From assembly GCA_041920565.1 (NCBI GenBank), contig JBHGXS010000043.1:45749-109748 (forward strand): a stretch of DNA of 64,000 bases, read 5' to 3'. Source of the DNA: JAGHKQ01 sp041920565 (GTDB taxonomy: Bacteria; Bacillota; Bacilli; Bacillales; Bacillaceae_G). Of the stretch, positions 35,114 to 43,263 are shown piece after piece. The notes below the pieces were generated by a model. It was not told the DNA's origin, ran no database searches, and saw only the letters and a list, made by a program, of their open reading frames with translations. The position numbers were made by a program, and so were the translations under genes. Within the stretch, counting starts at the first letter, position 1, and each line of letters opens with the position of its first letter.

Positions 35114-35291
35114 ATGCAGAATATATCAACAAATCATTCTCATGTTGGTTAGAGAAGTCCAGGAATTAGAAGGGAAGCTAAAAAAGCTTCAATCTCAATG
35201 TCAGCACGTGTTTCTTGAAACCACTTCGCCTCATGCAAGAACCTGTCTGAAATGCTGTTACAGTGAAGACATTTACTATAGATTTTCATAA
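35091..35291 (+). CDS. Small cysteine/histidine-containing protein overlapping the thiC end
   Basis: About 66 residues, 'MDPNSTNECRIYQQIILMLV', a helical 'REVQELEGKLKKLQSQC' and a C-terminal Cys/His set (C-x-H, H-x3-C-x2-C-C), which could bind zinc. It overlaps thiC by 23 bases in another frame. It has no clear ribosome binding site of its own beyond GGAGAAAGCAGAGGAG inside thiC, suggesting coupling. Not recognised; a zinc-ribbon-like protein is one possibility. Confidence 0.5.
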   Translation: MDPNSTNECRIYQQIILMLVREVQELEGKLKKLQSQCQHVFLETTSPHARTCLKCCYSEDIYYRFS

Positions 35292-35308
35292 ATATGGATT
35301 ATACAAAT

Positions 35309-35349
35309 ACCCTTTCCATTCATAAATGGGAAGGGTGTTTCTTTTTTGT
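35309..35349 (+). terminator. Terminator of the thiC transcript
   Basis: ACCCTTTCCATT / AATGGGAAGGGT (12 bp, one G-U) with loop CATA and T-rich tail. Confidence 0.88.
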
Positions 35350-35404
35350 ACAGTAAGATAACATAATGGATAATTGCATATGAGAAGAAGGGAGAAGCGC
35401 ATGG

Positions 35405-36295
35405 ATGAAGCAGTATTTGGCATTTGATATTGGCGGAACGCAGATTAAATATGGAGCAGTAAATGAAGCAGGGGAAGTCGTTGTAAATTTTACGACAGAT
35501 ACGGAAGCAAAAAAGGGCGGAAAGTACGTTATAGATAAAGTCATTGCATTGGCTGCAGATCTAATGCAAACGTACAAAGCAGAAGGAATCGGAATCAGCA
35601 CATTGGGACTTGTCGATACCGAACAGGGGGTAATTCTTGGCGGCTGCGAAAATATTCCTGGTTACGAAGGAATGGAGGTCAAAAAAACTGTCAGCGATGC
35701 GCTGGGTATTCCAGTAGAACTGGAGAACGATGTGAATTGTGTTGGACTGGCGGAATTATGGCTCGGAGCAGGGAAAAATACAAAGAATTTTATCGCATTA
35801 ACTGTGGGAACAGGCATAGGCGGGGCCATTGTTATGAACGGGGAGCTATATAGAGGACATGGGTTCAGTGCAGGTGAATGGGGCTATATGATGGTGGAAG
35901 GAAAGCCGTTTGAACATGTGGCTTCCATGACGGGACTTTGTCAGCTGGCGTCTCAATATAAACAAGAAAAAGAATGGAACGGAAAAGAAATATTTGACCT
36001 ATATGACCAAAGAGATGAGGAAATCAAACCGGCAGTACAGACATTTTTTAAGCATTTAGCGATTGGAATCAGCAACTTGATCTACATATTCAATCCGGAA
36101 AAAGTCATTATCGGCGGCGGCATTACCGGACGGGGAGAGAAGTTTTTGCAAGAATTGAATGAGGAAATAGCAAAATATTTGCTGCCGGATTTTCAAAAAC
36201 AAACAAACATTGTGCTTGCGGCTGCTTCTAACAGTGCGGGGATGATTGGGGCAGTGTATCATTTTATGCAAAGACAGCAAAAAGAGCTGTCCTAA
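35405..36295 (+). CDS. ROK family sugar kinase
   Basis: 296 residues: ATP motif 'AFDIGGTQIKYG', 'NDVNCVGLAELWLGAGKNTKNF', 'TVGTGIGGAIVMNGELYRG' and 'EKVIIGGGI'. The glycine-rich 'GFSAGEWGY' is present, but the usual ROK zinc motif C-x-C-G-x2-G-C is absent. It therefore belongs to the zinc-less ROK subgroup. It may phosphorylate glucose or an aminosugar; the substrate is not readable. GGGAG precedes the ATG. Confidence 0.85.
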   Translation: MKQYLAFDIGGTQIKYGAVNEAGEVVVNFTTDTEAKKGGKYVIDKVIALAADLMQTYKAEGIGISTLGLVDTEQGVILGGCENIPGYEGMEVKKTVSDALGIPVELENDVNCVGLAELWLGAGKNTKNFIALTVGTGIGGAIVMNGELYRGHGFSAGEWGYMMVEGKPFEHVASMTGLCQLASQYKQEKEWNGKEIFDLYDQRDEEIKPAVQTFFKHLAIGISNLIYIFNPEKVIIGGGITGRGEKFLQELNEEIAKYLLPDFQKQTNIVLAAASNSAGMIGAVYHFMQRQQKELS

Positions 36296-36349
36296 AGATG
36301 TTGGGACCGCTCTTCAAAACTGCTGAATATGAGGGGATGTTGTTTTGCC

Positions 36350-36750
36350 GACATATACCCGCTGCGGCCAATAAAAACAAAGCTGAAACAGGATGATTGA
36401 TGAAAATAGAATAGTCTCCATTTGAAATGGTTAAAGCACGCCGCATATTGTTTTCAATCATAGGTCCCAAAACCAGTCCCAACACAAGCGGAGCAATCGG
36501 ATAGTCATGTTTGGAGAGGAAGTATCCCGCTACACCGCAAACAAGGAGCAATCCTAAGTCGAAAAGAGAAACTTGTACTGCATATACTCCGAAAACAGAA
36601 ATAGCAATGATCATCGGGATCAAGTATTTTGGAGGCGTTTCAATGATTTTAGCAAATACTTTAACAAGCGACATGTTTAGAATCAGGAGCATTAAACTAA
36701 AACACATAAAGTTTATTACATGCATTTTGTTCATTTTGTTCACGAATGCA
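36350..36750 (-). pseudogene. C-terminal remnant of a TctA-type tricarboxylate transporter
   Basis: The minus strand reads 'LMLLILNMSLVKVFAKII', 'PMIIAISVFGVYAVQVSLFD', 'YPIAPLVLGLVLGPMIENN' and 'RRALTISNGDYSIFINHPVS', which is the C-terminal third of the large permease subunit TctA (normally about 500 residues). There is no start codon context and the N-terminal two thirds are gone. It fills the gap between the ROK kinase and yuiC. Confidence 0.8.
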
Positions 36751-36792
36751 TAATTCAAGGTCATCTTGGTCAACACTAATGATGAAGGAGTG

Positions 36793-37503
36793 TTGAAAAC
36801 GAGAATGACCATTTTAAAACGATATTTCATCCGTATTGTAATGACAATATTATTTGGCATAGCTCTTCTTTCCACATTTCAAGCCGTTTCAGGTGTACAA
36901 GTTACTGATTTGCAGCATTGGTATAACAATAAAGGCTACAGACTATGGGAGCAAGTGAAGGAGCTGCCTGTTTTCAGCATGCATTCACATACAGGCATTC
37001 AAGTTGCACGGGCAGCAACCATGGAACAAAATAACGCAAGTGAAGTGCAAGCAAAACCGGCAACTACCTTAGAGGAAGCAATCGATTGGTCGCAATACCG
37101 ATCGATTACCGTGACGGCAACCGGATATACGGCAGGGGCGGAATCGACAGGAAAGCATCCGACTCATCCGAGCTACGGCATTACGTATTCAGGAGTAAAA
37201 GTGAAACGGGACTTATATTCAACTATTGCAGCTGATTTAAAGGTGTTTCCGATCGGGACCATCTTATTTATTCCGGGATACGGATATGGAGTGGTGGCGG
37301 ACAAAGGCGGCGCCATAAAAGGGAATGCCATTGATTTGTACTATGAAACAGTACGAGATGTATACCAGCAATGGGGAAAACGCCAGCTGCGAGTGTATAT
37401 CGTAAAGACAGGGAACGGTACGCTGACCGAGCAAGAGCTGATGCAGCTGAATGAAAATGAGGCTATGCAAGTATTTCGTCAACAATACAGAAAGCAAAAA
37501 TAA
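36793..37503 (+). CDS. yuiC: 3D-domain protein YuiC
   Basis: About 235 residues: an N-terminal membrane anchor 'RYFIRIVMTILFGIALL', a spacer, and a C-terminal 3D domain with 'TATGYTAGAESTGKHPTHPSYGITYSG', 'AADLKVFPIGTILFIPGYG' and 'VVADKGGAIKGNAIDLYY'. The three aspartates typical of the Sps/RpfB-like lytic transglycosylase fold are present. The start is uncertain: AAGGAG (36785-36790) is 2 bases from TTG 36793 and 14 from ATG 36805. Confidence 0.87.
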   Translation: MKTRMTILKRYFIRIVMTILFGIALLSTFQAVSGVQVTDLQHWYNNKGYRLWEQVKELPVFSMHSHTGIQVARAATMEQNNASEVQAKPATTLEEAIDWSQYRSITVTATGYTAGAESTGKHPTHPSYGITYSGVKVKRDLYSTIAADLKVFPIGTILFIPGYGYGVVADKGGAIKGNAIDLYYETVRDVYQQWGKRQLRVYIVKTGNGTLTEQELMQLNENEAMQVFRQQYRKQK

Positions 37504-37535
37504 GGGCAGAACACATATAGTTCTGTCCTTTTTTT
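37503..37535 (+). terminator. yuiC terminator
   Basis: GGGCAGAAC / GTTCTGTCC with T7, starting at the stop codon. Confidence 0.88.
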
Positions 37536-37574
37536 GGTATAATTAGATTGAATTTTCTTGAAAAAGGTGAGGAG

Positions 37575-37955
37575 ATGGAAGATTATCCTTTGGAGTATTA
37601 CGAGTTTTTCGTAAAGTTCAATGAAGGGGATTATTATACATGTCATGATTTGCTGGAGGATATGTGGCTCATTGAGAAGGACAACTACTTTTTAAAGGGA
37701 CTTCTGCAGATGACGGTAGCGCTCTATCATTATGGATACGGCAATGTAAAAGGGGCACGCTTAATGATGGGAGCCGCTCATCGCTATCTGCAGCCGTACC
37801 GTCCAAAGCATTGGTCATTGGATTTAGAGCATATATACACCTTCATTGAAACGTGTTTATCTCTCATTCCAAAAGATAAGGACCGTGTCTCTTTTGAACA
37901 AGTAAACGAATTACCTTCGCTGCCCCGGCTGTATTTGTATATGGAAGAAGTATAA
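37575..37955 (+). CDS. DUF309 family protein
   Basis: A 126-residue helical protein: 'YYEFFVKFNEGDYYTCHDLLEDMWL', with the family's 'E/D-xx-W' and 'GLLQMTVALYHYGYGNVKGA'. Function unknown; the family is widespread in bacilli. AAGGTGA precedes the ATG at 37575. Confidence 0.85.
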   Translation: MEDYPLEYYEFFVKFNEGDYYTCHDLLEDMWLIEKDNYFLKGLLQMTVALYHYGYGNVKGARLMMGAAHRYLQPYRPKHWSLDLEHIYTFIETCLSLIPKDKDRVSFEQVNELPSLPRLYLYMEEV

Positions 37956-38018
37956 ATTATCGCAAATATCTTAAAACGGGACTATAATGGAAGAGAAACC
38001 ATTTGGAGGTGGAATTGT

Positions 38019-39518
38019 ATGTTTCAAGTAAAGCAGCAAACAGAAAATCAAGCGCACGAAGCTCTGATTATCGGCTTATTTGACGGAGAACACCGCAGTG
38101 AAGCATTCCGCGAAATTAACGACGCTTTAGAAGGACAATTGCAAGCATTGCTTGATGAAGGCGATGTGTCTTCTAAAAAGAAAAGCATTTCGAAAGTACA
38201 TAGCTTAGGAAAAACAAATGTAAAACGTTATTATTTTGTCGGTCTTGGCAAACAAGAGAGCTGCTCAACGGAAGTGATGCGCCAATCCTTTGGCAAGCTG
38301 TTCAAAACGTTAAAGGGGTCAAAAGTCACAAATGCGGCTGTGTTACTAGATTCTTTTGTAACAGATAAAATTGATGCATTGGATGCGGCTCATTTATTTG
38401 CAGAAACGTTCGCGCTTGGAACGTACGAGTTAGAAACGTATAAAACGAACAAAAAAGAAGAACGAAAAGAGTTAGAAGGTATCACCGTCATCAGCAAAGA
38501 AGACAGTGAAGAGCTGCAAGCCGCATTAACTGTGGGATACGTGCATGGACGCGCTACAAACTCTGCGCGTACGCTGGTGAACTTGCCGCCGAACAAGCTA
38601 ACGGCAACAGACCTTGCAAACTATGCAGTACAATTAGCGGAAAAGTACGACATGGATTATAAAGTATTGGATAAAGAAGAAATGCAAGAGCTTGGCATGG
38701 GTGCGTTGTTGGCTGTAAACCAAGGCTCAGCTGAACCGCCAAAAATGATTGCTTTGTTATATCAAGGAAAAGAAGAATGGACAGATGTCATCGGCTTTGT
38801 CGGCAAGGGTATTACGTATGATACAGGCGGTTACTCTCTTAAACCGCGTGAAAGCATGGTCGGCATGAAAACAGACATGGGCGGCGCGGCAGCTGTTCTT
38901 GGCGCGATGGAAATTATCGGGGAGCTGAAGCCGGAGCAAAACGTAGTGGCAGTTATCCCGGCAACGGATAATATGATCAGCGGCACAGCATTCAAGCCAG
39001 ATGATGTGATCACTTCCATGAGCGGAAAAACAATTGAAGTATTGAACACGGATGCGGAAGGCCGCCTTGCGTTAGCTGACGGTATTACATATGCGAAAAA
39101 GCTTGGCGCCAACTACTTGGTAGACGTAGCGACTCTTACCGGTGGTGTAATCGTGGCGCTTGGAAACCATACAACAGGTGCGATGACGAACAACGAAGAA
39201 TTTTACGAAAAAGTATTAGAAGCGGCAATGGAAACGGACGAACCGATTTGGAGATTGCCAATTTTTGAGCGCGACAAAGAGCGCGTACGCAACAGCAAAT
39301 TCGCTGATTTAAACAACTCTCCGGGACGTGATGGCCATGCGATTATGGCAGGTACATTCCTTGGCGAGTTTGCGGAGGATACTCCTTGGGTGCATCTGGA
39401 TATTGCCGGTACGGCTACTTCCAATGGTGCTCATGATTTAGGTCCTGCCGGCGGTACTGGTGTCATGGTTCGTACATTGGCGACGCTTGTGGAGCGCTTT
39501 GGCGAGAAAGAAGAATAG
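38019..39518 (+). CDS. pepA: Leucyl aminopeptidase (M17)
   Basis: A 499-residue cytosolic M17 peptidase. The two-metal and catalytic blocks are present: 'VGKGITYDTGGYSLKP' (K, D), 'MKTDMGGAAAVLGA' (D) and 'NTDAEGRL' (D, E, R), with 'ATLTGGVIVALGNH' after. TTTGGAGGTGG precedes the ATG. Confidence 0.95.
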   Translation: MFQVKQQTENQAHEALIIGLFDGEHRSEAFREINDALEGQLQALLDEGDVSSKKKSISKVHSLGKTNVKRYYFVGLGKQESCSTEVMRQSFGKLFKTLKGSKVTNAAVLLDSFVTDKIDALDAAHLFAETFALGTYELETYKTNKKEERKELEGITVISKEDSEELQAALTVGYVHGRATNSARTLVNLPPNKLTATDLANYAVQLAEKYDMDYKVLDKEEMQELGMGALLAVNQGSAEPPKMIALLYQGKEEWTDVIGFVGKGITYDTGGYSLKPRESMVGMKTDMGGAAAVLGAMEIIGELKPEQNVVAVIPATDNMISGTAFKPDDVITSMSGKTIEVLNTDAEGRLALADGITYAKKLGANYLVDVATLTGGVIVALGNHTTGAMTNNEEFYEKVLEAAMETDEPIWRLPIFERDKERVRNSKFADLNNSPGRDGHAIMAGTFLGEFAEDTPWVHLDIAGTATSNGAHDLGPAGGTGVMVRTLATLVERFGEKEE

Positions 39519-39522
39519 AATG

Positions 39523-39556
39523 AAAAAAGGGGGATGAATTAAAATCCTCCTTTTGT
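39523..39556 (+). terminator. pepA terminator
   Basis: AAAAGGGGGAT / ATCCTCCTTTT stem with a G-U pair and T-rich end. Confidence 0.8.
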
Positions 39557-39578
39557 TGTAAAGAGATTTTGACCTGCC

Positions 39579-39712
39579 GCGCAATTGTACGTCGGTTTGG
39601 TGCAATGATTTTGAATTTCGTGCAATTGTACGTCGATTTGGTGCAATGATTTTGAATTTCGCGCAATTGTATGTCGGTTTGGTGCAATTATTATCATTCA
39701 CGTGCAATTCAA
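39579..39712 (+). repeat. Phased repeat array, subfamily A (41-bp units)
   Basis: Three units of 41 bp start at 39579, 39620 and 39661, followed by a partial fourth at 39702. Each contains GCGCAATTGTACGTCGGTTT then GGTGCAATGATTTTGAATTT, so each 41-bp unit is two half-units of 20-21 bp sharing GYGCAATT. The rest of the 519-bp gap (39713-40030) has no feature I can support. Confidence 0.9.
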
Positions 39713-40036
39713 TTTATGGAATTAACCGATCACAGTCCCTCGGAAACGCACTGGCTTCACGAACATTCGTCAGATTCAAAAAATTTATGGACCAATCGTT
39801 CTAAGCCAACAGCAAAGCCGTACAAGTAATAACAAGACTGGTTTTAAGCAAGATTGAACAAGCAATTAACGGCATTCCACAATTCCGGCTAAACATAATG
39901 ATAAAATGTGATTCTTCATATATGAGCCTCTTTTTGAGAATTATACCAAAAGCGAATTCGTAAATCATTTACAATTCGATAGAGGATAGATGAGGAAAAA
40001 TATAGAAATAGTATATAAGAACAAAGGGGTGTGGGA

Positions 40037-40320
40037 GTGGAATTGAATCAGTTTATGCAAGCCATTATGGAGGGGAAAATGGAGCAAGTCGAAGCGTTTC
40101 TTAAGGAGCAGCCGAGTGCGGTCAATCCGCATAGTGCGGATGGATGGACACTGCGGCATTTTTCGGGCAGAAAGAGATTGCGGAGGTGTTGCTGCGGTAC
40201 GGTGCTGATCCATCCATACGAAAAGAAGATGGCAAAACGGCATTGGACCTTGCGGTGGAAAAGGAACATACGGCTGTTGCAAAGCTGCTTCAAAAGTACA
40301 CAAAAAAGGTTCAATCATAG
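40037..40320 (+). pseudogene. Ankyrin-repeat protein gene broken by a small deletion
   Basis: The first frame reads 'VELNQFMQAIMEGKMEQVEAFLK' and on to 'NPHSADGWTL'. After about 40152 the coding sense continues in another frame as 'AFFGQKEIAEVLLRYGADPS', 'IRKEDGKTALDLAVEKEHTA' and 'VAKLLQKYTKKVQS', then TAG. The expected link 'DGWTPLHLAAFFGQ' lacks roughly 7 bases. Two ankyrin repeats are otherwise intact. GTG at 40037 follows AAAGGGG by eight bases. If the sequence is correct, the gene is inactivated recently. Confidence 0.8.
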
Positions 40321-40331
40321 GGGGAACTCAA

Positions 40332-40856
40332 TTGCGTAAAAAGGCTGCTGCTCTTTTAGGTCTTACATTTTTGTTTTTCGCAAGTGCCTGTCAAAGTACA
40401 GAAACAAAGACGGCCGCAAAAACGGCTGTAGCGACGCCGGAGGAAACCGCTGCGCAACAGGAAAAGCAAAGCGGCAAGCTGTTCGTACCTGCTCATTTTA
40501 CTATCACCAAGTTTTCAACGGAATACCTAAAAGGTGACAATACCTTCCGTTTGAATTTGAAGTATAAATTGTCGAAGGATTTATATGAAACGTTATCCGG
40601 CAGCCAGACATATTATGCTATCTTAGAATTGCAGTACGTTTCAGATGAGAATGGAATGCCTGAGATTACGAAGCTTGTACCTATGCCGAAAGCCAAAGGC
40701 AATCGTTTGGATTATAGTATGCAATTTGAGTATAAGCCGGCCGAGAAAGTTGAAGGTAAAATAGAAGGGCCGTTTATCTTGCGAATTTTGGACAAGAATC
40801 AAGAAACGTTGGCGATCATCAACGATGTGGAAGAATTAGTGAATAAGGAGATGTAA
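40332..40856 (+). CDS. Putative lipoprotein
   Basis: 174 residues with signal 'RKKAAALLGLTFLFFASAC', lipobox 'ASAC', then a low-complexity Thr/Ala/Lys linker and a beta-rich domain ('FRLNLKYKLSKDLYETLSGS', 'YYAILELQYVSDENGMPEI'). TTG start preceded by AGGGGGAAC. It lies 11 bases after the ankyrin gene and was probably in one operon with it. No family recognised. Confidence 0.75.
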   Translation: MRKKAAALLGLTFLFFASACQSTETKTAAKTAVATPEETAAQQEKQSGKLFVPAHFTITKFSTEYLKGDNTFRLNLKYKLSKDLYETLSGSQTYYAILELQYVSDENGMPEITKLVPMPKAKGNRLDYSMQFEYKPAEKVEGKIEGPFILRILDKNQETLAIINDVEELVNKEM

Positions 40857-40888
40857 AAAAACCATGGACGAAGTGTCCATGGTTTTCA
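40856..40888. terminator. Bidirectional terminator lipoprotein/bioY
   Basis: AAAACCATGGAC / GTCCATGGTTTT with loop GAAGT, A-run and T-run on opposite sides, between convergent genes. Confidence 0.9.
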
Positions 40889-40890
40889 TA

Positions 40891-41490
40891 TTAAGCAGCA
40901 CGATTGCGTGCTTGGTGTAAGCTTGAGCGTGTGATTGCGCGATATAGGCGAGGGGCAAGGACTGCTTCCAAAATCGTAAACGCCAAATCTTTTACGGCAA
41001 ACCACATCATGACTTTCCATGCGGCGATGTAACTCATGTTGCCGCCGATCCAATTGTTTACCGCAAAGTACATGTAATGTGTTCCGATAAGATAATTCAG
41101 TACAATACCTGTAAGAGCCGCTATCAAGAATGTACCGAACGTTGGATTTTCCTTTTGCTCCACAATTTTACCGGCAACGTAAGCTACAACGATAAAGGAC
41201 AGCAAAAATCCGCCCGTCGGTCCCATGATGACACCGATACCGCTTTTAAACTGTGCAAAAACAGGCAATCCCATTAATCCGGCCAATGTATAAACAATCA
41301 TAGATAATGCCCCGAGACGGCTTCCTAATAAGAGTCCTGCTAGAATGGAGAAAAACGGCTGCATGGAAAGCGGAATGCCTGCCACTTGTAAAAACGGCGC
41401 CCAAGATGTGATATTGGCTCCCACGGCCATAAGCGCTACGAACATTGCTGCTACTGTCAAGTCCAGCGTGCGTAATCTGGATGTACGCAT
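40891..41490 (-). CDS. bioY: Biotin transporter BioY
   Basis: A 199-residue S-component of the biotin ECF transporter with six hydrophobic segments. Conserved 'PLSMQPFFSILAGLLLGSRLGALSMIVY' and 'GGFLLSFIVVAYVAGKIVE' are present. The frame extends upstream, but the ATG at 41490 follows AAGGGGG. That site lies within the BirA-type operator, so repressor binding would sit directly over the leader. Confidence 0.93.
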   Translation of the reverse strand: MRTSRLRTLDLTVAAMFVALMAVGANITSWAPFLQVAGIPLSMQPFFSILAGLLLGSRLGALSMIVYTLAGLMGLPVFAQFKSGIGVIMGPTGGFLLSFIVVAYVAGKIVEQKENPTFGTFLIAALTGIVLNYLIGTHYMYFAVNNWIGGNMSYIAAWKVMMWFAVKDLAFTILEAVLAPRLYRAITRSSLHQARNRAA

Positions 41491-41494
41491 ATTT

Positions 41495-41526
41495 TTGTTA
41501 ACCCCCTTGTTGTTTTCGGTTAACAA
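41495..41526. promoter_or_regulatory. BirA-type biotin operator of bioY
   Basis: TTGTTAAC (41495-41502) and GTTAACAA (41519-41526) form an inverted repeat with a 16-bp spacer, which matches the biotin operator recognised by BirA in Firmicutes. It overlaps the bioY ribosome binding site. Confidence 0.88.
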
Positions 41527-41546
41527 TATCGTAACGAAAACTACTA

Positions 41547-42302
41547 TCAATTGTCAATTAAATTCTGACGATATTTTGGTTTCATTTCTTCTTTTAACAG
41601 TGTATACGGAATGCGGAATTGCGAAATGCCGCTGGAATATGGAGCGATAGAGTATAATGGGAAATATACAATTAGATGCTCCGGCTCTAAGAAAAATGTA
41701 AATTCGTTCGTTTTGTTCACTTGCTCCACTGCATCAGGAAAATAGTTATCTTTATCTTGTTCAATTTGTCTCGCAATTTCCACACGGATAATATCTTTAT
41801 AGTTGCTGTCCTTTTTAAATAAATCGTCGAGCATCAATTCTTTGGCAAGCGAGGTGTCAAACGTATTTGCTTTCCATTCGTACATGCCGTGCGCGCCGCC
41901 TGTGTATTGATAGTAATTTACATAAAGGCTAAGCAGAGGGCTTTTATTATATGTGATTTTATAATCTGCGTTCGCAATGTACGGGTGAACTGTCCAGCCA
42001 TTTTGTGTTGCTGATTCATAGTATTTTTTTGCTTCTTTATTCAATTTATTTTTAAATGTCATAATGCGAGTTTTATAATAAGCATTGAGCTTTTTTTGGA
42101 AGTCTTGGTTTGTCAGTCCTTTAAAAACGGGGATGTTCAGTTGATATTCAAAGTAATCGGCTTTTCCTTGTTTCGTTTCCGTTTCAACTGTCGCTATTTC
42201 TCTTGGAGCAGTTTGTGTTGCGGCAGGAAAAGCAAATACATACTTTGGTACGAGTGCTGTACAAAAGTAAACAGCCATGACGATATATAATAATTTTTTC
42301 AT
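41547..42302 (-). CDS. Secreted DUF4163/DUF3298 protein
   Basis: 251 residues with a signal peptide ending near 'KYVFAFPA'. The body holds the DUF4163 then DUF3298 pattern seen in RsiV and PdaC: 'NYYQYTGGAHGMYEWKANTF', 'LMLDDLFKKDSNYKDIIR' and 'FFLEPEHLIVYFPLYSIAPY'. It lacks a transmembrane anti-sigma anchor or a deacetylase domain, so it is a free-standing exported copy. GGAGG precedes the ATG. Confidence 0.8.
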   Translation of the reverse strand: MKKLLYIVMAVYFCTALVPKYVFAFPAATQTAPREIATVETETKQGKADYFEYQLNIPVFKGLTNQDFQKKLNAYYKTRIMTFKNKLNKEAKKYYESATQNGWTVHPYIANADYKITYNKSPLLSLYVNYYQYTGGAHGMYEWKANTFDTSLAKELMLDDLFKKDSNYKDIIRVEIARQIEQDKDNYFPDAVEQVNKTNEFTFFLEPEHLIVYFPLYSIAPYSSGISQFRIPYTLLKEEMKPKYRQNLIDN

Positions 42303-42428
42303 TACTGCAGCCTCCTTCGTTGTCTCTATTGCTATTATTGATAAAAATAGACAAATTCATACAATCTATAGAAATGAAGGAAGCGAGACAAAAACATAGA
42401 AATAGTATAAGAGAAAGGGGAGAGAAAG

Positions 42429-42812
42429 ATGGCAAAAACAATGATGGAAGCGTTAGGGATGGAAATAGTGGAGCTTTCGCCGGACAAAGTAGTAGCGACT
42501 ATGCCGGTACACGGCAGCACGCACCAGCCGTTCGGATACTTGCACGGAGGGGCATCTGTAGCGCTGGCGGAAACGGTAGCAAGCATGGGTACATATAATT
42601 TAATTGATCAAGATAATGAAGCATGCTTTGGTCTGGAGATTAATGCAAATCATCTTCGTTCGAAGCGGGACGGCATTGTGACGGCAGTAGGAACACCGCT
42701 TCATACAGGAAAAAGCACAATGGTCTGGGATATTAAAATTACAGATGAAGAAGGACAGCTCATTTGTATTTCCAGATGCACTGTTGCGGTAAAGAAAAAA
42801 CGGGAGAAATAA
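42429..42812 (+). CDS. yuxO: Hotdog-fold thioesterase (PaaI/MenI type, YuxO)
   Basis: A 127-residue hotdog protein: 'HQPFGYLHGGASVALAETVASMGTY' with the catalytic 'HGG..LAE' pattern, and 'INANHLRSKRDGIVTAVGTPLH'. Homologues cleave aromatic CoA thioesters such as DHNA-CoA in menaquinone synthesis. The ribosome binding site is GGGGAGAG. Confidence 0.87.
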   Translation: MAKTMMEALGMEIVELSPDKVVATMPVHGSTHQPFGYLHGGASVALAETVASMGTYNLIDQDNEACFGLEINANHLRSKRDGIVTAVGTPLHTGKSTMVWDIKITDEEGQLICISRCTVAVKKKREK

Positions 42813-42813
42813 G

Positions 42814-42850
42814 GGACAGGCTCTTTGCCAAACAAGCAGAGAGCCTGTCC
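42814..42850 (+). terminator. Hairpin after yuxO
   Basis: GGACAGGCTCT / AGAGCCTGTCC, 11 bp perfect, but with only a weak T tract. Confidence 0.6.
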
Positions 42851-42948
42851 TATTACTTAGTCGCTAGGAAATAATTATGGCAAGGAATTCAGGCGATGTT
42901 AGCGGAATAGCTATCTTATCAAATATAATTTTGAGTAGGTGAAATGCT

Positions 42949-43138
42949 ATGATGCTAATAAGAATTCTAGTGACAATTGGTATAGTTTGCATTTTCATTT
43001 TAGGTATCCAATATAGGGTACTTATTGTTTTTATCTAGCGATGGAAAGCACAAGAATGTTTTAAAGAAAAATTATCGTTGGTGTGGGTTAATTGGTATTA
43101 TTTGTTTCGGTATATCAGCTCTTATTTATACTGTCTAA
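42949..43138 (+). pseudogene. Frameshifted small membrane protein
   Basis: AGGTGA precedes ATG, giving 'MMLIRILVTIGIVCIFILGI'. From about 43013 the coding sense continues in another frame as 'GYLLFLSSDGKHKNVLKKNY' and 'RWCGLIGIICFGISALIYTV', then TAA. Together they make a plausible 60-residue protein with two membrane helices separated by a basic loop. Sequencing error or a true frameshift cannot be told apart. The rest of the gap to glpP holds nothing. Confidence 0.55.
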
Positions 43139-43263
43139 AAGTAGGAGAGCATTTGCGGTCTATTTTTTATGAACTCAGTTTGAGTGCATATGGTTCAATA
43201 TTGAAGGTTTTTCTCTTATCAAGACATTAACTTTTAACAGAGCTGTTGAATTGAGGTTTTCAT

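Noticed and set aside
39579..39712. Regular repeats that might be a CRISPR array
   Set aside because: Both halves of each 41-bp unit are conserved, so there are no unique spacers. No cas genes are present.
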